Below, one piece after another: positions 1 to 8,513 of a DNA stretch of 64,000 bases. The number at the start of each line of letters is the position of its first letter. Position 1 is the stretch's first letter. This DNA is from Pelomonas candidula (GTDB lineage: Bacteria; Pseudomonadota; Gammaproteobacteria; Burkholderiales; Burkholderiaceae_C). The translations under genes were made by a program, and so were the position numbers. The notes beneath the pieces were generated by a model, which was not told the origin of the DNA, did not search any database, and saw only the letters and a list, made by a program, of their open reading frames with translations. The DNA lies in contig NZ_JBIGIC010000003.1 in the NCBI RefSeq assembly GCF_043555985.1, forward strand, positions 248,001-312,000, written 5' to 3'.

Positions 1-965
1 GCGAACATTCGCTGGACCTGGCCGCCCACATCGAGGAGAAGACCGGCGCCAGCCATCGCGCCGCGCTGGCCGCCATCAAGCGGCTCGTCGACGCCGGCTG
101 GCTGACCCGTTCCGGCACCAGTCGCCGCCCGCAGTTCTCGCCAGGCAGCCTGCGCCAGGTGGCGCGCAGCTACACGCTCTACGGCCTGCAGGAAGACCTG
201 CCCTGGCAGCGCGACTTCGCGCCGCACTTCGCGCTGCCCAGGCACGTCGAGCGCATGGTGCAGCACGGCTTCACCGAGCTCGTCAACAACGCGGCCGACC
301 ACTCCGGCGGCAGCAGCGTCACCGTGTCGCTGCGCCAGACGCCGTCGCACGTGCAGCTGCTGGTCAGCGACGACGGCATCGGCGTGTTCGACAAGATCTG
401 CACCGCCTTCCAGCTGGAGGACACGCAGCACGCGATGCTGGAGCTGAGCAAGGGGCGCCTCACCAGCGCGCCGGACGCGCACACGGGCCGCGGCCTGTTC
501 TTCAGCAGCCAGCTGGCCGACGTGTTCGACATCCACGCCAACAACACCGCCTACCAGCGCCGCGCCTGGGAAAGCGCGGGCTGGAAGAAGGGCAAGGCCC
601 TGCCCCGCCAGGGCAGCAGCATCTACATGGCCATCGCGCTGAACACCACGCGCACGCTGGACAGCATCATGGAGAGCTGGAGCCTGCAGGGCGATGGCAT
701 CGAGTTCGACCGCACACGCGTGCAGCTGCGCCTGCTGACGACCGAGGGCCAGGCGCTGGACTCACGCGCAGCCGCCCGCCGCGTCGGCTCGCGGCTGACG
801 ACGTTCAAGCGCGCCGAGATCGACTTCGACGGCGTGACCGATGTGGGCCACGGCTTCACGGACGAGCTGTTCCGCGTGTTCGCCAAGGCCAACCCGCAGA
901 TCGAGTTGGTGGCCGTGAACACGACGCCCCGGATCGAGGCGCTCGTGAAGAGCGCCCGCGCCTAG
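1..965 (+). CDS. Winged-helix / HATPase / STAS-like (DUF4325-type) regulatory protein, 5' end outside window
   Basis: The reading frame is open from base 3, so the start lies upstream of the window; the GTG at 159 is internal. The first ~45 visible residues look like the end of a winged-helix DNA-binding domain. A GHKL-type ATPase follows, with an N-box-like ELVNNAADHS, DDGIGVFD and a GRGLFFSS G-box. The last ~70 residues (ITDVGHGFTDELFRVF-like) match the STAS-like domain family DUF4325 as I remember it. One chain joining DNA binding, anti-sigma-type ATPase and STAS-like domains suggests a self-contained switch, but that is inference and no ligand is known. Its stop overlaps the stop of the convergent pirin gene inside a CCTAGG palindrome. 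Confidence 0.72.
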   Translation, partial: EHSLDLAAHIEEKTGASHRAALAAIKRLVDAGWLTRSGTSRRPQFSPGSLRQVARSYTLYGLQEDLPWQRDFAPHFALPRHVERMVQHGFTELVNNAADHSGGSSVTVSLRQTPSHVQLLVSDDGIGVFDKICTAFQLEDTQHAMLELSKGRLTSAPDAHTGRGLFFSSQLADVFDIHANNTAYQRRAWESAGWKKGKALPRQGSSIYMAIALNTTRTLDSIMESWSLQGDGIEFDRTRVQLRLLTTEGQALDSRAAARRVGSRLTTFKRAEIDFDGVTDVGHGFTDELFRVFAKANPQIELVAVNTTPRIEALVKSARA

Positions 966-1861
966 GGCTTGCGCAGCGCGGGCACCGGCGGCACCGGGAT
1001 GCGCGGGCCGACGTAGCCCGCCACCTTGCCGAAGCGCCCGCCGTCCTCGCGTGCCCAGTCGGCCGCCCAGACCTGCATCTCCGCCGGCTCGCGGCCGACG
1101 AAGTTCCACCACAGCAGCGGCGGCTGGGCCCAGGGTTCGCCGCCCAGCAGCAGCAGGCGCGTGGCAGACGTGCAGCGCAGCTCGACAGACTCGCAGCCCG
1201 GAGCGATGTAGAGCAGCGTACCCGGCGTGACGGTCTCGACGGCGTCGTGGCCGGCCGGCGCCACCTCGACCTCGCCCTCCAGCAGCATCAGCCCGTGCTC
1301 GAAGCCGGGTTGCAGCGTCAGCGTCGCGTCGGCCGGGCCGTCGGCCGCCAGGTCCACACCCAGCAGCGGCGTGAAGCTGGGCACCGGCGAGCGCTGGCCG
1401 TCCAGTTCGCCCACCAGCAGCGTGCCGTCGAAGCCGCCCACCGCGCAGCGCGGCAGGTCAGGAAAATGTTGGAAGCTGGGCGCACGCTCGCGCTCGGCGT
1501 CGGGCAGCGCGATCCACAGCTGTGCAAGATGGATGCGGTCGGACAGCGATTCCTCGCTGTGCGAGATGCCGTGGCCAGCCGTCATCAGGTTGACCTGACC
1601 GGCGCGCAGCACCTGCTCGGAGCCCAGGCTGTCGCGGTGCAGGATCTCGCCCTCGATCATCCAGCTGAAGGTCGATAGCCCCGTGTGCGGGTGCGGGCCG
1701 ACGTTCATGCGCTGTTCGGGCGGCAAGGTGGCCGGACCGGCGTGGTCGGCAAAGCACCAGGCGCCAATGACGCGCCGGCCCTTGCTGGGCAGCGCGCGCT
1801 GGATCGGGATGCCGCCGACATCGCCGACGTGGCTGGTGATGCGCTCGACGTGCACGCTCAT
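962..1861 (-). CDS. Pirin family protein (cupin, quercetinase-like)
   Basis: A 299-residue bicupin. The N-terminal cupin has the pirin metal-binding pattern HPHTGLSTFSW followed by AGHGISHSEES, giving His-x-His plus a His/Glu pair, and a C-terminal pirin domain follows. Pirins bind Fe(II) and act as quercetin dioxygenases or redox regulators; the substrate here is not deducible. Start chosen at ATG 1861, which gives MSVHVERI and an ATGA overlap with the stop of the FMN reductase gene upstream, so the two are probably translationally coupled. The frame stays open further upstream, but that stretch is antisense shadow of the reductase gene. It is the last gene of the copA - reductase - pirin unit. 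Confidence 0.88.
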   Translation of the reverse strand: MSVHVERITSHVGDVGGIPIQRALPSKGRRVIGAWCFADHAGPATLPPEQRMNVGPHPHTGLSTFSWMIEGEILHRDSLGSEQVLRAGQVNLMTAGHGISHSEESLSDRIHLAQLWIALPDAERERAPSFQHFPDLPRCAVGGFDGTLLVGELDGQRSPVPSFTPLLGVDLAADGPADATLTLQPGFEHGLMLLEGEVEVAPAGHDAVETVTPGTLLYIAPGCESVELRCTSATRLLLLGGEPWAQPPLLWWNFVGREPAEMQVWAADWAREDGGRFGKVAGYVGPRIPVPPVPALRKP

Positions 1862-2412
1862 GCCGCCCTCGCCTTCACGAACTCGACGAAGCCGGCGATG
1901 AACTGCTGCAGCTGCGCGCGCACCTTGTCGTCGACCAGCTTGCCGTCGGCGTCGAACACCGTGCCGGCCCTGGAGACCATCAGCCGGCCGGCCATCCAGA
2001 AGTCGTTGCCGAAGCTGCGCAGCACGGACAGCAGCGCATCCTGCGACTGCACGGTGCCGAAGCCGCCGGGCGTCGCGCCGATGAGGCCGGTGGGCTTGCC
2101 ACCGAACAGCTTCGTGCCCTCGCCGCTCGGGCGGGATAGCCAGTCCAGGCCGTTCTTCAGCACGCCGGGGATGGCATTGTTGTACTCGGGCGTGCTGATG
2201 AGCAGCGCGTCGGCGGCGCGGATGGCCTCGCGCAGCGTCGTGACGGCCTCGGGGATGCCCTCGGCCTCCAGGTCGCCGTCGTACAGCGGAATGCCGTGCA
2301 GCGTGCGCAGCTCCAGCGTCACGCCGGCTGGCGCCAGCTCGATCGCGGCGCGCAACAGGGCCGTGTTGTACGAGGCGCGGCGCAGCGCGCCGCTGAGGGC
2401 GATGATCTTCAT
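1858..2412 (-). CDS. NADPH-dependent FMN reductase family protein
   Basis: A 184-residue flavodoxin-fold reductase. The N-terminal loop ALSGALRRASYNTALL is the FMN phosphate-binding region, and PEYNNAIPGVLKNGLDW is the signature of the NADPH-dependent FMN reductase / quinone reductase (ArsH, ChrR-like) group. It probably transfers two electrons from NAD(P)H to FMN, quinones or other acceptors in the cytoplasm. Its ATG overlaps the copA stop and its stop overlaps the pirin start, both as ATGA, so all three genes should be one transcript. Linkage to a copper exporter suggests a role in metal or oxidative stress; this is inference. Confidence 0.88.
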   Translation of the reverse strand: MKIIALSGALRRASYNTALLRAAIELAPAGVTLELRTLHGIPLYDGDLEAEGIPEAVTTLREAIRAADALLISTPEYNNAIPGVLKNGLDWLSRPSGEGTKLFGGKPTGLIGATPGGFGTVQSQDALLSVLRSFGNDFWMAGRLMVSRAGTVFDADGKLVDDKVRAQLQQFIAGFVEFVKARAA

Positions 2413-4532
2413 GGCGAGGGCTTCCGGGGGGGGGATGCGCCATGATGCCAGCGCGTCAGCAACAAGGCATTGCTGACCACCGAAACGCTGGACAAGGCCA
2501 TTGCCGCGCCGGCGAACACCGGGCTCAGCAGGCCGAAGGCCGCGAGCGGGATGCCGACGACGTTGTAGGCCATGGCCCAGAACAGGTTCTGGCGGATCTT
2601 GGCGACGGTGCGGCGCGACACCTCGACTGCCGCCGCCACCAGCCGCGGATCGCCGCGCATCAGCGTGATGCCGGCCGCGGCCATCGCGACCTCGGTACCG
2701 GTGGACATCGCGAGACCCACGTCGGCCGCGGCCAGCGCGGGCGCGTCGTTGAGGCCGTCGCCGACCATGCCGATGCGCCCCTGGCCGCGCAGTTGCGCAA
2801 CGAGGTGCGCTTTCTCCTCCGGCAGCACCTCGGCGTGGACCTCGTCGATACCGAGCCGACGTGCGACGGTCTCGGCGGCCGCGCGATGGTCGCCGCTGAT
2901 GAGCACGGTGCGCAGGCCCATCGCGTGCAGCGCCGCGATGGCCTCCACCGCCGCCGGCTTGATCTCGTCACCGAAGGCCAGCCAGCCCAGCACCTCGGGC
3001 CGATCGCCCAAGCGCGCCAGCCACGACAGGCTGTGGCCTTGCGCGCGCTGCGCGTCGGCACCGGCGTCGTCGGGCAGGTTCAGGCCCAGACTCGCGATCC
3101 AGCCGCCGCTGCCCAACGCAAGCGGCTGGCCGTCCACCTCGCCGCGCACGCCGCGGCCCGGCACGGCTTGCAGCCCCTGAGCCGCCGCCACGCCCGGCAT
3201 CGCGTCGCACACGGCGCGGGCCAGCGGGTGTTCGCTGCCGGCCTGCAGCGCGGCGGCCAGTGCCAACGGCGCGCTGTGGGCGACGAGTTTCGGCCGACCC
3301 TCGGTCAGCGTGCCAGTCTTGTCGAAGGCGATGACGTCCAGATGGCGCGCCAGCTCCAGCGCTTCGGCATCCTTGATCAGGATGCCCTGCCGCGCCGCCG
3401 CGCCCATGCCGGCCATCAGCGCCGCGGGCGTCGCCAGGCCCAGCGCGCAGGGGCAGGCGATGACGAGCACGGCCACCGCGTGCAGCAGCGCCGCGCCCCA
3501 GTCGCCCCGCGCGAGGCCCCAGCCCAGCAACGTGACGAACGCGAGGCCCACGACGACCGGCACGAACACGGCCGACACGCGGTCCACCAGTTTCTGGATG
3601 GGCGGCTTGGCGCCCTGCGCGTCCTCGACGAAACGGGCAATGCGCGCCAGCCGCGACTCGGCGCCCAGCGCCGTGCAGCGCACCGTCAGCAGCCCCTCGC
3701 CATTGACAGCACCGCCGGTCACCGCGTCGCCCTCAGCCTTGGGCACCGGCAGGCTCTCGCCGGTGATGAGCGCCTCGTCAACGGCGCTGTGCCCCTCGAC
3801 GACGACGCCGTCCACCGGCAGCCGCTCACCCGGCCGCACGCGCACGCGGTCGCCCACGCGCAGCGCGGCGATGGGCAGCTCCTGCTCGGTACCGTCACGC
3901 AGCACGCGGGCGGTTTCCGGCTGCAGTGCCGCCAGCGCCCGGATGGCCGCGCCGGTGCCGCGCTTGGCGCGCGCCTCCAGCCACTTGCCCAGCAGCACCA
4001 GCGTGATGACGACGGCGGCGGATTCGAAATACAGCGCGTGCTCGCGGCCCTGCAGCAGCTCGAACACCGACAGCCCGAAGGCCGCGCTGGTGCCCAGCGC
4101 GACGAGCAGGTCCATGTTGCCACTGCGATCGCGCAGCGCGCGCCAGCCACCGGCGTAGAAGCGCGCGCCGAGCCCGACCTGCACCGGCGTGGCCAACGCC
4201 AGCTGCCACCACCCTGGCAGCATGGCCGCGTGGCCCAGCAGCATGGGCGCCACCAGCGGCAGGCTCAGCAGCACACCGATCAGCACCGGCCAGCCGGTCT
4301 GCAGCCAGGGTGTGCGCAGCGGCTGGTCCAGCGTGGCCGGGTAGCCCGCCTTGGCCAGCGCGGCCAGCAGCGGCGCGGTGGAAGCGCCGTCCTGCAAGGC
4401 GACGCTGGCGATCTCGGTGGCGAGATTGACCTCGGCCGACAGCACGCCGGGCTGCTTCTTCAGCGTCTTCTCGACACGGCCCACGCAACTCGCGCAGCTC
4501 ATGCCGGAAATCTTCAACCTCAGGGAGCTCAT
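2409..4532 (-). CDS. copA: Copper-exporting P1B-type ATPase CopA
   Basis: A 707-residue heavy-metal ATPase that pumps Cu(I) across the inner membrane. Visible elements in order: one N-terminal HMA domain with MSCASC (Cys13, Cys16), membrane helices from ~80 to 185, actuator motif TGES (257-260), the metal-site CPC (360-362), phosphorylation motif DKTGTLT (Asp404), SEHPLA with the P1B-specific His-Pro (435-436), and GDGLNDAP (591-598). CPC together with an MSCASC domain is typical of Cu(I)/Ag(I) pumps. It is slightly shorter than enzymes with two HMA domains. It heads the unit with the FMN reductase and pirin genes, and copZ lies divergently 60 bp away. I could not recognise a CueR operator between them. 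Confidence 0.95.
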   Translation of the reverse strand: MSSLRLKISGMSCASCVGRVEKTLKKQPGVLSAEVNLATEIASVALQDGASTAPLLAALAKAGYPATLDQPLRTPWLQTGWPVLIGVLLSLPLVAPMLLGHAAMLPGWWQLALATPVQVGLGARFYAGGWRALRDRSGNMDLLVALGTSAAFGLSVFELLQGREHALYFESAAVVITLVLLGKWLEARAKRGTGAAIRALAALQPETARVLRDGTEQELPIAALRVGDRVRVRPGERLPVDGVVVEGHSAVDEALITGESLPVPKAEGDAVTGGAVNGEGLLTVRCTALGAESRLARIARFVEDAQGAKPPIQKLVDRVSAVFVPVVVGLAFVTLLGWGLARGDWGAALLHAVAVLVIACPCALGLATPAALMAGMGAAARQGILIKDAEALELARHLDVIAFDKTGTLTEGRPKLVAHSAPLALAAALQAGSEHPLARAVCDAMPGVAAAQGLQAVPGRGVRGEVDGQPLALGSGGWIASLGLNLPDDAGADAQRAQGHSLSWLARLGDRPEVLGWLAFGDEIKPAAVEAIAALHAMGLRTVLISGDHRAAAETVARRLGIDEVHAEVLPEEKAHLVAQLRGQGRIGMVGDGLNDAPALAAADVGLAMSTGTEVAMAAAGITLMRGDPRLVAAAVEVSRRTVAKIRQNLFWAMAYNVVGIPLAAFGLLSPVFAGAAMALSSVSVVSNALLLTRWHHGASPPRKPSP

Positions 4533-4592
4533 GGGCAGGATTGTCGGGACTAGGATGCCGGCCTGCCTTGCGCTATCTCAGGAGCCCCCACG

Positions 4593-4802
4593 ATGTACCG
4601 GTTCAACCTGCCCGACATGAGCTGCGGCCACTGCGTCGCCGCCATCACCGAGGCGCTGAAGGAGGCCGACGCACTGGCCGGCGTGCAGATCGACCTCGCC
4701 ACGAAAACAGCCCAGGTCGACAGCACCCTGCCGCGCGACCGGCTGGCCGCCGCGCTGGCTGAGGCCGGCTACCCGCCCGCGCCGGACGCAGGCGCCGCCT
4801 GA
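4593..4802 (+). CDS. copZ: CopZ-like heavy-metal-associated (HMA) metallochaperone
   Basis: A 69-residue single HMA domain with the metal-binding motif MSCGHC (Cys11, Cys14) and the expected betaalphabeta-betaalphabeta length. Such proteins carry Cu(I) in the cytoplasm and hand it to the HMA domain of CopA. A good Shine-Dalgarno (caggag, 4579-4584) lies 8 nt before the ATG. It is transcribed divergently from copA across a 60-bp spacer, consistent with shared copper control, although no regulator gene is in the window. Mercury (MerP-like) binding is possible, but the CopA neighbour favours copper. Confidence 0.88.
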   Translation: MYRFNLPDMSCGHCVAAITEALKEADALAGVQIDLATKTAQVDSTLPRDRLAAALAEAGYPPAPDAGAA

Positions 4803-4861
4803 GCAGTTTTTCGTTTCTTCGCCGAGGGGGCGCCTGACAATCAGCCTCTGTTCAGTGCCCG

Positions 4862-6175
4862 ATGGTCATGTCCGCCGCTCCCGAAGTCCAAGCCAACCCG
4901 CATTACCTCGACCATCTCGCCGCTGCGTCGCAGACCCACGACGTCGAAGCCCTCGAAGACATCGTCACGCCGAGCGGCATCAAGCTGCTGGCACGGGGCG
5001 CGCGCATCGACGCGTCGATGCGCGAGCGGCTGTTGGCGCACAAACTGTCGCGGCCGCTGGAGCAGTGCATCGGCATCACCGCCGGTGTCTCGCCGGAGCA
5101 GATCGGCGAGGCGGCGCAGCGCTGGCTGGACGAGCAGCCGCTGTTGCGCGCACTGTGTGCCGACGACCCCGGCCTGCCGGTCACGCAGTCCCTGCCGCGG
5201 CTGCGGCTGACGCCGGCGCTGAACTCGCTGCTGCGCCTGTACGTTCAGCAGCAGCCGGACCGGCTGCGCCACGCGGTCGGCGTCGCCCTGGTGGCCAAGT
5301 CGCTGGCGCGCCGGCTGCTGCCGGGTGACGTGGACCTGCACCGCCGTGTCGGCCTGGCCGGCCTGCTGCACGACGTCGGCGAGCTCTACCTGGACCCGGC
5401 CTGCCTGCAGCGTGGCAAGCCACTGCAGGCCGAGCAATGGCGGCAGATCGTCAGCCACCCGGTCATCGGCCACCGCGTGCTGCGCGACCTCGACGGCGGC
5501 GGCGCCGAGCTGGCCGAACTGGTGTTGTCGCATCACGAGCGTCTGGGCGGCTTCGGCTACCCGCGCGGTCTGCAGGGCGAGCAGTTCACGGCGGCCATGC
5601 AGGCCCTGGCCGTCGCCGAATGGCTGATCGGCCTGATGGAGCAGAGCCCCAGCGCCGGCATCCACGCCAGCATCGCCACCAAGCTCATTCCCGGCGAGTT
5701 CGGCGAGCCTGTGCTGGAGCTGCTGCGCGCGGCGGCCCGCACCAGTGGTGTGCCGGCACGGCTGACCGGGGAGGCCGGCTCGCTGGTCGACGTCCTGCCC
5801 CAGGTCGTCTACGTGATGGACGTGCTGGCGCGCTGGCGCGCCGTGCGCGGCAGCTTCGACGAACGCCTGGCGCTCGCCAGCCCCGAGTTGCGCTCCCTCG
5901 TGGCGCTGTGCCGCCACCGGCTGCTGCAGCTGCAGGCCTCGTTCACGAGCGCCGGCCTGGATGCCGACCATCCCGAGAAGCTGGTGCGCGAACTGGCCGA
6001 AGAGGAGGACACCGTCCGGCAGGAGCTGCTGTCGCTGATGCGCGAGTTCCACTGGCGCATCGGCGAGATGGAGCGCGAGGTGCTGCTGCGCGCCCACCAG
6101 ATGAGCCCGGACGACCAGGCCCTCGTCCACGCGATGCTCGCTGCGCTCAAGGGGACCGTGCCGACGGGGATTTGA
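4862..6175 (+). CDS. HD-GYP-like (HD phosphohydrolase) protein, variant c-di-GMP phosphodiesterase candidate
   Basis: A 437-residue cytoplasmic protein with no receiver domain or membrane segment. The HD domain shows His170-Asp171 (GLLHDVGELYL), His199, His204, and HHERLGGFGYP with His224/His225 and Gly-Tyr-Pro 232-234. This matches the HD-GYP layout of c-di-GMP phosphodiesterases, but with changes: Gly-Lys after the HD pair is Gly-Glu, the usual DGSGYP is GGFGYP, and the late aspartate (VAD) is AVAE. It may therefore be a weak or altered hydrolase. The first ~110 residues and the helical last ~100 residues are unassigned. The start is ATG 4862 or the in-frame ATG at 4868; no strong ribosome-binding site separates them. 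Confidence 0.8.
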   Translation: MVMSAAPEVQANPHYLDHLAAASQTHDVEALEDIVTPSGIKLLARGARIDASMRERLLAHKLSRPLEQCIGITAGVSPEQIGEAAQRWLDEQPLLRALCADDPGLPVTQSLPRLRLTPALNSLLRLYVQQQPDRLRHAVGVALVAKSLARRLLPGDVDLHRRVGLAGLLHDVGELYLDPACLQRGKPLQAEQWRQIVSHPVIGHRVLRDLDGGGAELAELVLSHHERLGGFGYPRGLQGEQFTAAMQALAVAEWLIGLMEQSPSAGIHASIATKLIPGEFGEPVLELLRAAARTSGVPARLTGEAGSLVDVLPQVVYVMDVLARWRAVRGSFDERLALASPELRSLVALCRHRLLQLQASFTSAGLDADHPEKLVRELAEEEDTVRQELLSLMREFHWRIGEMEREVLLRAHQMSPDDQALVHAMLAALKGTVPTGI

Positions 6176-6240
6176 AGCCCCTCGCCCAGGCGCACCACGC
6201 TGAACGCGGGCGCGCCCGGTCGGTCTTGCAGACCGCGCAG

Positions 6241-6263
6241 CCGACAGAGCGGCTGCTCTTCGG
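6241..6263. terminator. Hairpin between convergent genes
   Basis: CCGA(c)AGAGC, a GGCT loop and GCTCTTCGG form a 9-bp stem with one bulged base, located between the convergent HD-GYP-like gene and the iorB-like gene. There is no U-tract, so it is only a candidate bidirectional terminator or mRNA end. Confidence 0.35.
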
Positions 6264-6277
6264 CAGGCAATACCACC

Positions 6278-8503
6278 TCAGGCGAACTTGAACGGCAGCT
6301 CGCGCTGGCGCTGGCCGGTCAGCCGCGCCACCGCGTTGGCCAGCGCCGGTGCCAGCGCCGGCAGGCCGGGCTCGCCCATGCCCTTGGGCGGGTCCAGGCT
6401 GGGCACGATGCTGACGGTCATCACCTTGGGCGCGTCGGGCATGCGCGGCATGGCCATGTCGTAGAAGTTGTTCTGCTCCACGGCGCCGTCCTTGAACGTG
6501 ACCCGGTGCGTCGGCATCGTCGTGCCCAGCGCCATGATGGCGGCGCCCTGCACCTGCGTCTCGACGGCCTTGGGGTTCACGCAGAGGTTGCAGTGCACGC
6601 CGGCGTGGACTTCGTCCAGCGCGGCCTGGCGGTCCTTGCCCTTGCCCTTCAGGTGCGCGACGACGACGTAGGCAACGACCGACTCGAAGCTCTCGTGCAC
6701 CGCCACGCCCCAGGCCTGGCCGGCCTTGAGCTTGCGCTTGCCGTAGCCGCTCTTGTCGACCGCGGCCTGCAGCGCGAGGCGATGACGCTCAGCCTTGGCG
6801 TTGCCTTCCATCAGCTTCATGCGGTAGGCCACCGGGTCCTGCTTGGTCGCGAACGCGATCTCGTCGACCAGCGTCTCCATCACGTAGGCCGTGTGCGTGG
6901 AGCCCACCGAGCGCCACCACAGCACCGGCACGTTGACGTCGGGGTGGTGCACGCTGAGGTTCATCGGAATCTCGTAGGGCTCGCGCATGCCCTCGGTCGT
7001 CGTGCCGTCCACGCCCTTCTGGTAGCCGAAGCCTTCCAGCGGCGAGCCCTTCAGGATGCTCTGGCTGACGATGCGATGCTGCCAGCCGAGCACCTTGCCG
7101 CTGGCGTCGAAGCCGATCTCGGCGCGGTGCACGGTCATGGGCCGGTAGTAGCCGGCCTTCACGTCGTCCTCGCGGCTCCAGATCACCTTCACCGGCATGG
7201 GCGTGCCGGCCTGCCGCAGGGCCACCGCGACAGCCGCGGCCTCGCGCGGCCATTCGGTCGCCGGCGTGGCGCGGCGGCCGAAGCCGCCGCCGGCCATCTG
7301 CACGTTGATCTGCACCTGCTCGGGTGCCAGGCCCACCGTCTTGGCGAGGTTCATCGCATCGATGCCGGGCATCTGCGCCGCGTAGTAGAAGTCGCAGCGG
7401 TCGGCCTTCAGATCCACCGTGCAGGCCAGCGGCTCCATCTGCGCGTGGTTCAGGTAGGGGAAGACGAAGTCCGCCGTGATCTTCTTCGGCGCCTTGGCCC
7501 AGCCGCTGGCATCGGCCTGGAACTCGGGCTTGGGCGCCGGCGTGCCGGGCGTCTTGGCCAGCGCCAGGTACTGCTGCGTCAGCGCCGCGGTGTCGGGCTT
7601 GGGCGTGCCGCCGAGGTCCCAATCGACCTTCAGCGCGTCGCGGCCCTTCTTGGCGGCCCAGTAGCCGCTGGCGACGACGGCCACGCCCTGGCCGCCGCGG
7701 TCCAGCGTGACCGGCAGCACGGCCTTCACGCCCTTGACCTTCAGCGCCTCGGCTGAATCGAGCTTGGCGATCTTGCCGTTGAAGACCGGTGGGCGCTGGA
7801 TGACGGCCACCGCCATGCCGGGCAGCTGCACGTCCATGCCGTAGGCCTGGGTGCCGGTGCTCTTGGCCTTGGAGACGACGAGGCCGGTGGGCTGGCCGAT
7901 GCGCTTGAAGGTCTTCGGGTCCTTCAGCGTGACGGCCTCGGGCACGGCCAGCTTCATCGCGGCGTCGAAGAACTCGCCGTAGCCGGCGCTCTTGCCGCCG
8001 CCGGAGATGACGCCGTTCTCGGCCTTCAGCGATGCTGCCGGCACGCCCCAGCTCTCGCCGGCCGCGGCCAGCAGCATGGCCTTGGTGCGGGCACCCAGCT
8101 CGCGGTACTGCTGGAAGCTGTTCTTCACCGAGTTGGAGCCGCCGGTCAGGTGGATGCCGAACATCGGGTCGACATAGGCACCCTTCTGGTCGCCGAAGCC
8201 GGTGCGGACCTTGGACCAGTCGGCCTCCAGCTCCTCGGCGCAGATCATGGCCAGGCCGGTCTCGATGCCCTGGCCCATGTCCATGCGGTTGCACAGGATG
8301 GTGGTCGTGCCATCCCTGGCGATGCTGACGAAGGCCAGCGGCTGCTCGGTCGGCTTGGAGCCGGGCTTGGCCTTGCCGTCCTGGGCCAGCGACACGCCCG
8401 GCAGTAAGGCCAGGCCGACGGCGCCGCCGACGGTGGTGGTGACGAAGCTGCGGCGGGAGAGGCCGCCGGTCATGACTTGATCGATGCGACGTGGATTCAG
8501 CAT
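6278..8503 (-). CDS. Molybdopterin-binding (large) subunit of an IorAB-type xanthine dehydrogenase family oxidoreductase
   Basis: A 741-residue molybdenum hydroxylase large subunit. It starts with a twin-arginine signal (LSRRSFVTTTVGGAVG, Arg17-Arg18) followed by a hydrophobic stretch and a likely cleavage site after VSLAQ, so the folded holoenzyme is probably exported. The remainder matches the isoquinoline 1-oxidoreductase beta / aldehyde oxidase type (DMGQGIETGLAMI, GGGFGRRATPATEW, GEPGLPALAPALANAV). These enzymes hydroxylate N-heterocycles or oxidise aldehydes using water as oxygen donor. The substrate cannot be told from sequence. The small [2Fe-2S] subunit lies 10 bp upstream. No cytochrome or MocA/XdhC-type maturation gene is adjacent. 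Confidence 0.88.
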   Translation of the reverse strand: MLNPRRIDQVMTGGLSRRSFVTTTVGGAVGLALLPGVSLAQDGKAKPGSKPTEQPLAFVSIARDGTTTILCNRMDMGQGIETGLAMICAEELEADWSKVRTGFGDQKGAYVDPMFGIHLTGGSNSVKNSFQQYRELGARTKAMLLAAAGESWGVPAASLKAENGVISGGGKSAGYGEFFDAAMKLAVPEAVTLKDPKTFKRIGQPTGLVVSKAKSTGTQAYGMDVQLPGMAVAVIQRPPVFNGKIAKLDSAEALKVKGVKAVLPVTLDRGGQGVAVVASGYWAAKKGRDALKVDWDLGGTPKPDTAALTQQYLALAKTPGTPAPKPEFQADASGWAKAPKKITADFVFPYLNHAQMEPLACTVDLKADRCDFYYAAQMPGIDAMNLAKTVGLAPEQVQINVQMAGGGFGRRATPATEWPREAAAVAVALRQAGTPMPVKVIWSREDDVKAGYYRPMTVHRAEIGFDASGKVLGWQHRIVSQSILKGSPLEGFGYQKGVDGTTTEGMREPYEIPMNLSVHHPDVNVPVLWWRSVGSTHTAYVMETLVDEIAFATKQDPVAYRMKLMEGNAKAERHRLALQAAVDKSGYGKRKLKAGQAWGVAVHESFESVVAYVVVAHLKGKGKDRQAALDEVHAGVHCNLCVNPKAVETQVQGAAIMALGTTMPTHRVTFKDGAVEQNNFYDMAMPRMPDAPKVMTVSIVPSLDPPKGMGEPGLPALAPALANAVARLTGQRQRELPFKFA

Positions 8504-8513
8504 GCCGTTCTCC

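Noticed and set aside
2442..4553. 703-codon ORF on the + strand opposite copA
   Set aside because: Composition is His/Arg/Gln/Ala-rich with no domain, as expected from the antisense frame of a GC-rich gene; copA has all catalytic motifs.
4533..4592. CueR/MerR-type operator between copA and copZ
   Set aside because: No convincing ACCTTCC...GGAAGGT-like palindrome was found in the 60-bp spacer.
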